From: Closterium sp. NIES-65
Taxonomy: Eukaryota > Streptophyta > Zygnematophyceae > Desmidiales > Closteriaceae
DNA length: 64,000 nucleotides
Direction: 5' to 3'
Assembly: GCA_948144175.1 (NCBI GenBank)
Contig: CANXME010002067.1
Coordinates: 248,001 to 312,000 of the forward strand
In this document: one piece after another, positions 52,299 to 61,900 of the stretch
Layout of the letters: each line of letters opens with the position of its first letter
Numbering within the stretch: the stretch's first letter is position 1
Notes under the pieces: generated by a model
Told to the model about the DNA's origin: nothing
The model's input: the letters and a program-made list of their open reading frames with translations, nothing else
Databases searched by the model: none
Position numbers and translations under genes: made by a program

Positions 52299-53581
52299 CA
52301 TCTCAAAATGCATTCAGGCTCGAAAGCACCCCCCAGCTGTGGAAATTTTGCACGCATACTCACAAAACAACGATGCCTTATCTTCTGGGCACGAGACGGA
52401 ACCAGTGACAACTATCGTGGTGCTCCCGCAGGCCAGGAGCATGCTGTATTCTGAAATAAAGAACATGTGGCTGTACACATCAAGTGGGGCCACTCAAGCC
52501 TGAGCTTTAGTTCACGCTGTTAGTCGCTCCTATCATGCGGTTCTTTAGGGCTTCCATTAATTTCCATTGTACGTTGCAGCTTTGATTGATTACGTGAGAG
52601 TTGGATGTAAGCAGTATTTTAGCAGCTTATAACAGAGAGCAGCTACAACTGTAGCCGTAATACAATGGGTCGCTTGCTTCGTCCTCTCCCTCCACCACTT
52701 GTCGCCCAGTCCATACCTCGACCGCACGAGAACCGAAATTGCAGTTCGATGAAGATGGTATCGACGGCTCACAACTATCCTTCGGCTGCACAAATGTGTC
52801 AGACATTTCCCGCCGACACAGTCATTCTGTCCACCTAGATTCTACCTCCTAGACAATGTGTCAGATCACGAGAGGATGATAAAAAGCAGCTTTCATAATT
52901 GACGGCTAGCCGTAAAAATTCTTCAAATGGTTCCAGCGTACACCATAGATGCGCCGTCATCAAGCATCCATGCAAAACCTTTCTGTTGAGCATGCCTGCC
53001 AAGTGTCCGAGCCAGTGTCAGGCACGCGCCCACCGCCATGGCATCACTCAGCGAGCAGGACCTTTTTCTCTGTTCCTTGGATATTAATTCCAGGTGCACG
53101 CACACTCGCACCTGGCGTCACAGGCAATGTTGGCCAAACCATCTCGCCGTGCGTATTGGGAGAGAACTATCCTTCGGGCTCCGTTTCGTTTGTTCAATCC
53201 GGTTTGACTCGGTTGTGCTCGGCTGGTCGGGTTCCAGGTCGGCTCCCACCGGCTTCTCTCAGTCCCGTGGTTCGCAGTCCCGGGCTCGTCTAGCTGATCG
53301 CGTCGCGGATTTCGCGATTCGATTCTCACCGATGCGCTCGTGAAGCTGCACGGAACGGAAATTGCTTGCTGTTGAGTCAACCCAGCAAAAGGAGGTCGGG
53401 CCGACTTGGTAATTTTTGAATTTCCTGGAGGGGTCGATTCACGCGGCTGGGGAGGTCTGTTCCCTTCGCCACTCGGCACACGTCCTTCTGAACAACAGAT
53501 AGCCGTTGGGGTGCCAGGTTACCGTTAAGGTTGACTCTCCCTCCCAACTAGCGCATCTGACCACTTTCTCATCTACTCCTC
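52299..53581. other. intergenic, TBC gene to NYC1-like gene
   Basis: No gene was recognised. AATAAA at 52455-52460, about 157 nt after the TBC stop, is a plausible polyadenylation signal. The remainder presumably holds the NYC1-like promoter. Confidence 0.5.
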
Positions 53582-56500
53582 ATGGCCTCCTTGCACGCCG
53601 CCTCGCCGCGGTTGGCGGCCATGGCGTCATCAGCTCGTCCTGCCACGTGCACCCGCGTTACAAAGTCACAACCCCGTGCTGTTCAACTCACATCCACTAC
53701 AGTCACACCCTTCTGGAGCGCCGTACGCCACGAGCCGCACCGTCTGATTCAACCCGCTGCTAGGCGCTGCACTGGAGTGCCAACGGGAAGAAGAGCCGTT
53801 ACCAGCGTGCCTCGCGTGCTGACAGGAAGAGGAAGCAACAGCATGCCTCAAGTGTTGCGGAGCATGCCTCGTGCTGCCCACGGGGATGGTGCGACTGAAA
53901 CCGCTGCTGGTGCCGATGCAAATGGAAAGCCTGAGGATGGGACTGTGTATCTTGCCACTGATCCCCGGTCCACGCGCGGGGTGACTAAGTCGGTTGCGGA
54001 GGAGGCGAGGGGATACCTGGAGAAGGCAGAGGAGGATTTTTTACAGGTGAGCCTGATACGCTGTAAAAGTTACGTTACGTCTTAAAAGTCAGTTGGGGGG
54101 GAGGAGGCGAGGACAGTGGGGAGGAGGCGAGGGGTTATTTGGAGAGGGCAGAGGGAGGGCTTCCTGCAGGTGAGCCTTCAAGCCTCTCTTTCCCCATCCG
54201 TTCACGTAGCACCAGGGATGGGTAATCATTTTTGAGGCGCCTCAAAAGGTGAGCCTTGAAGCCTCTGTTTCCCCATCCGTGCACGTAGCACGGGTAATCA
54301 TTCTCACCAACTGCCACACTTTCTCATCACTGCACCACGTTCTTCGCCCTCTAGGTTCGATGCGTCTCATTATTCAACAGTGCCTTCCTCTCCTCCTCCT
54401 CTCCCTCCCCCCGTTTAATCGGTTCACTCAGCACCTGGGGCGAGCGCTCATCCTCACCACCACACACTCTCTCAGAACTGGACCCCGATTCCTGCCCTCC
54501 AGTTTTGATACGTCTCGTTTTCTCAACTCCACCTTCCCTCCTTCCCCCCTCGCCTTCCCCCCATCAGTTCACGCAGCACCTGGGGCGAGCACTCATCCTC
54601 ACCACCATCCCTGGGGTTGTTTTGGAAACCCTTCGTGAGCTCTCAGGTGGGTCTGGGCACTCTCAAAGCAGTGGGTCACTCTGAAAGGGAAAGCTGTGAA
54701 AGCTGCACTAGTTGATTTATATGTCGACTCAAAAGTCGCTGCATGCTCGTTGCATGGGCGATGTGCAGACGAGAAGTTGTTGTGTCTGAACTTATTTCGA
54801 TTCTTGACAGCCTCAAATGAACCACTGTTGACTCCTCCATCCCTCATGCCAGACCCTGCCATTTTTCCCATCAACGCCACCAGGATCGAGGGTTCAAGGA
54901 TGGGACGTGGTGTGGTTCTGCTGGGCGGCAGGGCTTGTCCTGGGGTGCATGGTCGGGGTGGGCGAGGTCATGCAGAAGCACCAGAGGCGGCGCGCTGCCG
55001 CCCGCCTGCCGCCTAGAAGAGTTGTCCTGACTGGAGGCTCCAGGGGCCTTGGCAAGGCCATGGCTCGAGAGTTCCTATTGGCTGGTGATGATGTGTTGCT
55101 GACATCAAGGAGGTAAGTGATGACGTGGCGCTGACATGGATCTTCCATGTCAGCATGGATATGCCATAAATTGGACAGTATCCGTTACACGCTCACGTTT
55201 TTCCTTATGTTGCACTGCCCAATAGGGTCCCACCGCTTCTCATCTCCCTTGACTGGACTGCACCGCCATTTTCAAGCAACGTGCCCCAAACCCTGACCCA
55301 CCCCCCTTGTCTCATCTCATGAAACTTCGGCCTTCCTTATCCCAGTGAGCAGGGGGTGGAGGAGGCACTGAGAGCACTGCAGCAGGACACGTGGGTGTTC
55401 CCCCCTGGCTGTTCCTTCACGCCCCTTTTTCAACATGTGCCCTTTCATGCATCCCGCAGTGAGCAGGGGGTGGAGGAGGCACTGAGAGCACTGCAGCAGG
55501 ACACGTGGCACATCACAGGGCGCGCCCCCGTGGCTGTGCTGGTCAAGGCTGGGTCCAATCGGATGGAGTCAACGCAGTCAAGCAGGTCAGTTATGACTCG
55601 GCTCAAAAGTCACTTCGTGCCATGATGCCATGATAATATGACTCCATGTTTCAAAGATTTCATGATGTCTTGGTGTCATGTGTTTTTGTATGCAGGGAGG
55701 TATGGGAGCTGCCCCAGGCTCATGGGGTGCAGCAGCAGGAGAAGCAGCGCCATGAGCAGCAGAGAGTGGTTGGCATTGCCTGCGACGTGCGGTCGGCAAG
55801 CGACGTCCAGATGCTTGCTGACATGGCACGGCAGGAGCTGGGACGAGTCAACATCTGGGTGAGTGAGCTGACAAGTTTATCCAGAAACGGTCTTTGCTCA
55901 ACAACATGACCTTTGAGTCGACTTGGAAGTCCACTTGCTCAACAACATGACCTGCCATGCAGTCATTCCAGTCATGCCAATCAAGTCAACCCCATCCATC
56001 CTTTTTCTTTTTTGTTGGGGGCATTTGACGCCTTACATGCACGTTAGCACTGCTGAACATGCCTGTGCGCCTGAGGCACTCGTTGACTTGTGTTGACTTG
56101 CACCGATTTGTGCTGCATTGTCGGTTTGTGCTGCTTGTTTTAGACGTGTGTCTAGTGCGCTTATTGATGTTTTCTTGTTGTCACTGGTGTTGACTTGTGT
56201 TGACCATGCCAGGTGAACAACGCAGGCACCAACCCCATGGCCAAGCCCTTCGCTGACTTTGAAGACCACGAGCTGGAGCAGGTGAGAGCTGGAGCAGGTG
56301 AGAGCTGGAGCAGGTGAGAGCTGGAGCAGGGTGAGAGGTTCAGGAAGGGCAGGGGAGAAGTGGAGCAGGTGAGAACTTTTGAGTCACTTCTTTTGAGTCG
56401 ACTCAGTAGTCACTTCATTGACTTTGAAGACCACGAGCTGGAGCAGGTGGGAGCAGGTGAGTGTTGCCATGCGTTGACTTGTGTAGACTCTTGCTGAGTT

Positions 56501-58439
56501 CCCTGCTCTGCATGCACGCAGCAATGCACCTCATGCAGCAGCAACCGTGCCCCCAGACCAAACAACCAGCCATGTGTTCAACCCCACTTGCTTCTTGACT
56601 CACCGTTCCTGTTCCTCCAGGTGGTCTCCACCAATCTGCTGGGATCGCTCCTATGCACATGGGCAGCAATGCGCCTCATGCAGCAGCAGCAGCCGTCCAT
56701 GCGCCTCATACAGCAGCAGCAGCCGTCCCTACCAGACCAAACAGCCAGCCACGCGTGTGTTCAACCTCTTCAGTCCCTGCCTCTTGCTGTCCTTCGTCTG
56801 CCCCTACTTCCAGGTGGTTTCCACCAATCTGCTGGGCTCGCTCCTATGCACGCGGGCAGCAATGCGCCTCATGCAGCAGCAACCACCCTCCCTACCACAC
56901 CAAACAACCGGCCACGTGTTCAATTTGGAAGGCGCAGGGTCGTGGGGGGGCGCCACGCCACAGTATGCTGCATACGGCGCCACCAAGTGTGCGCTCCGGC
57001 AGCTGGGGGCGTCACTGGTGGAAGAAGGGAGACTGGAGGGGAGTGAGAGGGGGAGGGAGGTGGGGACTGGGGTGGGGAACGATTCGAGGAGAGAGGGTGG
57101 GAGTGAGGGGGCAAGTGGAGGAGGGGTGGAAAAGGGAGGGGGGAGGAGGGGAAGAGTGGGTATTCATGCGGCGTCCCCAGGGCTGGTGCTGACGGATCTG
57201 CTGCTGAGTGGAGCGACGGTGGCCAACAAGCAGGCCTTCAACATTGTGGGGGAACACCCCGAGACCGTTGCCCGCGTGCTCGTACCCCAGGTGATTTTCG
57301 GTGCTGTGCTGTGCTGTGATGTGCGGTGATGTGCTGACGGACGGGTGGGTCTAAAATGGCTGGTGCTGACGGATCTGCTGCTGAGTGGAGCAACGGTGGC
57401 CGACAAGCAAGCATTCGACATCGTGGGGGAACACCCCGAGTCTGTCGCACGAGTGCTCGTTCCCCAGGTGCTGAGTCAGGTGGTTCTTCAGGTGGCTCAG
57501 GTGTTGTCGTTAAGTGTTCCACAAGGTGATGTGTTGACTGATGGATAGCTCAGGTCGTGCAGACGCTTCATTCAGTGCATATGCCTGCTTTACTCAGGTG
57601 CCACGTCAGGTGTTGCTTCAGGTACTGCTTCAGGTACTGCTTCAGGTACTGTTGCCTCAGGTGCGGACAAGTTGCTCTGATGGATCTTTCTAGAGCTTCA
57701 TACATGATGTATTTCTTTTCTTCTTTTCCTGCACATCCGTGTTATTCTGCCTGTATCAGATGCGCACTGTAAGGGGTACGGGGTCCACAGTGAGCTACCT
57801 CACACCGCCCCGCATAGTCCTGGCCATCCTGTCTGCCTGGATGCGCCGAGGCCGCTGGTTTGACCAACAGGTGAGGAGAATGGGAGAGTGGCTGGAAGCC
57901 TTGGCTATAAGTTACAGTACCAATCTTCTCTGTAAGTTACAGTACCAATCTTCTCTGTAAGTTACAATTATTGATTTATTGTTGGCTCGAGCGATGGGCC
58001 TTTGTCCATACCTCTCAGACCGAGAGAGGAGCAAGGCGTTTATGCAGCTTGAGTCATTTATCAAAATCCTCCCCTTCTCCATACCTCCTCTCTGTCCAGG
58101 GTCAGGCCGTGTATGCAACGGAGGCGCAGAGGCTGCGGGCATGGGCGGAGGGCAGAGACAGGTCGGCCATCGGGGCAGCGATGGATGCCGTGCCCAGCAT
58201 AGCTTGGCTCTCCCTCGCATCAATCCTCCCTTTGTCTGTGTCCCACATTGCTGCAGGGGCAGGCCGTGTATGCAACGGAGGCGCAGAGGCTGCGGGCGTG
58301 GGCAGAGGGCAGAGACAGGTCCCCCGTTGGGGCGGCAATGGATGCAGTTCCCAGCACGGCTTGGCTCTCCCTGGCCTCCTCATCCCTTGGGGTGTTCCTC
58401 ATTGTCGCGTCCATGCTCCTGCAGAACTCAGGAACGTAG
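53582..58439 (+). CDS. NYC1: chlorophyll b reductase, NYC1-like SDR
   Basis: The enzyme reduces chlorophyll b to 7-hydroxymethyl chlorophyll a in thylakoids, the first step of chlorophyll b breakdown. Probable exons are 53582-54046, 54568-54646, 54884-55112, 55460-55504, 55696-55858, 56213-56281, 56814-57290, 57760-57870 and 58257-58439 (about 606 aa; all phases agree). A Ser/Arg/Thr-rich transit peptide is followed by a hydrophobic segment (VVWFCWAAGLVLGCMVGVG). Then come the NADPH motif TGGSRGLGKA, VVGIACDV, NNAGTNP, STNLLGSLLCTRAAM, the active-site region GAGS...YGATK, HAASPGLVLTDLLLSG, YLTPPRI...RRGRWFDQQ and a C-terminal membrane segment (WLSLASSSLGVFLIVASMLL). The C-terminal and N-terminal membrane segments point to NYC1 over the soluble paralogue NOL. 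A ~40-residue Gly/Glu/Arg insertion precedes the HAASPG motif. Several exons are duplicated in introns. Confidence 0.9.
54098..54464 (+). repeat. copies of NYC1-like exon 1 end and exon 2 start; palindrome duplication
   Basis: A copy of the exon 1 end (54105-54168, with a CAG|GTGAGCC donor) is followed by two copies of an approximately 60-bp intron block (54169-54229 and 54248-54302). These are separated by the perfect palindrome TTTTGAGGCGCCTCAAAA (54230-54247). A partial exon 2 copy lies at 54420-54464. Confidence 0.9.
55346..55390 (+). repeat. identical second copy of NYC1-like exon 4 (45 nt)
   Basis: It is identical to 55460-55504, with its own CCCAG acceptor and a better donor (GTGGGT versus GTGGCA). 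At 45 nt and with the same phase at both ends, either or both copies could be spliced without changing frame. Confidence 0.88.
55896..55955 (+). repeat. 19-bp direct duplication flanking a palindrome-like insert
   Basis: TTGCTCAACAACATGACCT at 55896-55914 and 55937-55955 flank 22 bp containing TTGAGTCGACTTGGAAGTC, a degenerate member of the recurrent palindrome. Confidence 0.88.
56252..56455 (+). repeat. duplicate of NYC1-like exon 6 end, with palindrome between copies
   Basis: TGACTTTGAAGACCACGAGC...CAGGTG occurs at about 56253-56284 and again at 56419-56450. GAGAGCTGGAGCAGGT repeats lie between them, as does TTTTGAGTCGACTCAG (56391-56406). Confidence 0.88.
56500..56770 (+). repeat. copies of the start of NYC1-like exon 7
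   Basis: Blocks at about 56507-56581, 56622-56697 (VVSTNLLGSLLCTWAAMRLM, with CCAG acceptor) and 56697-56765 repeat parts of the exon beginning at 56814. Confidence 0.88.
57358..57470 (+). repeat. copy of the 3' end of NYC1-like exon 7
   Basis: It re-encodes LVLTDLLLSGATVADKQAF...LVPQ and ends at CAG|GTGCTG, matching the real exon end at 57290. Confidence 0.9.
58100..58245 (+). repeat. copy of the last NYC1-like exon
   Basis: After a TCCAG acceptor it encodes GQAVYATEAQRLRAWAEGRD...PSIAWLSLAS and then diverges. The complete terminal exon is 58257-58439. Confidence 0.9.
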
Positions 58440-58909
58440 CTAGGGATTCGTCGGATTTAGATGACTTGATGTGTGTCTTTGGTCCCTGACATACCGTAGC
58501 TTGTCTCCCCCTCACCTCCTCATCCCCTTAGCATGTGGTTAATTGTGACATCCATGCTCATGCAGCACCCGGGACATATATTGGGTGTAAATTTGTAGAC
58601 CCAGGTCCATCCAGCACTGTGTTTCAATAAGGTGAAAAGATGTTAATCAATTTGACAATGTTATGAAATGCAGTGGAGAGCTTACACCCCTGATACATAT
58701 GTTCCCATCCCATGTGTTGTGTTTCTCAATAGTCGTGTTGGCTCATGAAGATCGTACGGCAAGAGAAACGTTTTTACAAATTTGTGAATACCAAAGCCCT
58801 GCAACACTGTCCAAATTTCAGACCCTGTAACTTTCAGTAAATCCAAGGGCCACGATTTGTGTTTGGAACGGATCGGATGCTAACGGAAATTTAGAGTGCC
58901 TGTTCTCAG
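58440..58909. other. intergenic, NYC1-like gene to MLH3
   Basis: No gene was recognised. It should hold the NYC1-like 3' UTR and the MLH3 promoter. None of the intron-type duplications seen to the left occur here. Confidence 0.5.
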
Positions 58910-61900
58910 ATGACTTCAAGAAGATGGTCGCTTCGACTTCGCATTCAAGCAGAAGCCATGGCTTTGCCATTCATCCGTGAGCTTCCAGGGCATGTGTCAA
59001 GGAAGGTTAGGTCTTCGGTTGTCGTCCCTTCACTATCGCAGCTTACGGAAGAGCTAGTTTGCAATAGCCTTGACGCAGGAGCTACAGAGGTGAACGGCGA
59101 CATGGCTTGTTATATATCTGCCTACTTATTTCTAGCTCTGAAGCAGAGCGATAATACACGTTACGTTTTGTGCTCAGGTGTCTGTGACGGTCGACTCATC
59201 AGCGGCGACGATTAGAGTGGATGACGATGGTAATGAGTGTGCTGTTCCGTTGACCGACTAGGTGTGTACAGGCGATTTTACATTACGGCTATCCTCCGTT
59301 TACAGGCTGTGGCATCTCGCGTAATGACCTGGTGCTGCTTGGTGAGCGTCAAGGTGCGTCAAGAAAACGTTAGATCATACTACAATTTTTGTCGTTCACG
59401 TTCCTCTCAAGGACCACCTTCTGACCTTTAGGCTTCCATCAACAGCGACGTCGAAGCTCCAATCAATTACGGAGCTTGAAGCTGGTCCCACAACACTGGG
59501 ATTTCGTGGAGAAGCACTCTTCTCAATCATGGGCCTCTCCCTGGTCGAGATTGTGACTCGTCCGAGGGGGTCTGCCAGCACGTACTGCAAGATTTGTAAG
59601 GTGAGTCATTATTCTCTACATTGTTAGTGTATGGAATGAAATTTGGGCTTACGGCCTCCTGATGCAGGGTGGAAGAACACTTTCTGTTGGCATGACAAAG
59701 AAGCTGAGATCAACTGGCACGACAGGTGCGCGCACTGTCTGGTTTTTGCTGCTGTGAGTATTGTCGCATCACATTGAATTAAGTTTGGGCTACAATATGT
59801 AACTGGTTGCAGTTATTGTTCAAGACATATTCTTCAACCAACCAGTCAGGCGACAGCTAGTGGAGAAGAAGTTAGTACGCTTCTCCGACTGTGTTTCTTT
59901 TGTCCATCACCTTCGCTGTTTATAAAAACAGGACACTAACCCTGTTATGCACATGTCTCATGCTTGTTGTTTACTTAACCTCACGTTCGATTTTTTTTGT
60001 CTCTAGCTTATCCAAGGAGATTCAGAGCATCAGGGACAGAGTTGGTCATTTGGCGTTCATGTATCCACAAGTTTCATTTCTGGTGTCGGATGCTGCAAGG
60101 TGAGATTTTGAAAGTGAATTTATTCTTGGTAGATGGATTAGCTACCAGACGTTATCAATCTTTAGTTGAATGTGCACAGGAGCAAGGCTCTGCTATCATT
60201 GTCTGGTGGAAGGTCCGTGGGCTCCAGCATAAAAGATGTGTTTGGAGCTGCCATTTTCGAGTCAATGAAAGAGATTGGCTATCAGAAGGGTGACTTGAGG
60301 CTGTCTGGCTTCATCTCACGGCTGGTGCAACACGAGTCCTCAAGAGATATACAATACCTATGTAATCTTCTTCTCTTTTTCAATCCCAATACATATACAC
60401 TGCCTTTGTTAATGTATGCTTGGTGGTTAATTCTGGCAGACATAAACAAGCGTTTGGTGAAGAACACTCGATTTCACAAGTTAATGAATTCCAGCTTCAC
60501 CACATCGCTCAGCTTGCACTCAGAAGCTGAAACAGGCGCCGGGTTAACTGGTTTCCAAGACTTGATGTTTGTTGTTAACCTGTCATGTCCACGGTCCTCT
60601 TACGACATCACGTTTGAGCCTACAAAGACATATGTGGAGTTTAAGGTACGCAATGTTGTTCCTTCACTAGATTTTGTTATTTTTGTCGGATCATGTTCTA
60701 TTGGCTGGATGCCTGGATTGCAGAACTGGAAGACTGTTTTGGAGTTTTTTCAAGAGGTCTTGCGTGACGTGTGGCCTTCCAGCAAATCGCCTTTGGCTGA
60801 ATCAGGTTGGTTGGTGGCGAAAATGCATGTTAAAGATTACTAGAATGGCAGTCTGACTGACATTCATTTGTTCATGTGGCCCTCATGTTGTCAGGCCTGA
60901 TGGTGCAATCCAGGAAGAAGAAAATTCAGAAGTCATGGCAGAAAACTGATCCCAGTTACCGGCCAAGCCATCCGATTGCGCTATCCAGCAGATTAAGCAA
61001 GCACATACATGGAACCAGCCACCTGCTTCTGCTTGAAGAATCAGGCGAAACCTCATTCGAAGAATGTCCCGGTTCAGCGTACAAAGCTGATCGGTTACAA
61101 TCTCCCATCAATCTGGGTTCCAAGGCATTTCAAACCAAAAGCACAAAGAGACAGAGCAGACGTGAAGGGAATACTGGCCAAGCTAGGGCGTCCACTTTGC
61201 ATGTGGATCTCGACAACTCAAGCGAGTGCACTCCTCGGCCCTTTTCTCAGCACGATTCGTATCGAGAACTCTCCCCATTCGCGTCGGCAAGAGACTCATG
61301 TCTTCCGCCTACAGTAGCGAAAGGGAGTAGGCCCACAGAAGATCATGCCACGGACTTGCCTGCATCCAATCAGCTTGACTGGACCATGGATCTACAGGTA
61401 GGTAACAAAGCTGGTGATGTACTGTTTGAGTGTATGTTTTGTATTTGGTAGCTGACGACTTCTTTTGCAGCTGGAGCCAGGTGGGATGGACCTCGAGACC
61501 TCCCGATGCCTCTTTGGAGAAATAGGACACGGTGATCAACAGCCTCTGGAGCCCATGCCCAAGCGAAGAAAAAAAGCATCACTGGAAGAGAAACGTCTTT
61601 CTGAAGGCGATGGACCTTCACACTGGTCGTCGATGATCAATCCAGAAGTTGTTTCAGATGACTTGATGCTGGCTGGTATGGAGCACCTCCAGGACATTCA
61701 GCTACAGAGGCCGATGAATGAGTACAGGACCAGCAAATCAGCCTCCTTGAAGACTGCGCCTGATTTTCCTGCTGTTGGCTCGCTTGAGTTTCAACAAGCA
61801 GTCGAGTTCATTGATCCGCTTACTGAAACCCAAGTTGACCCATCAAGCAATCTGGAGCAATGTAACAAGCAGAAGGCATGGGGTCTGGTTGCCTGTGGAG

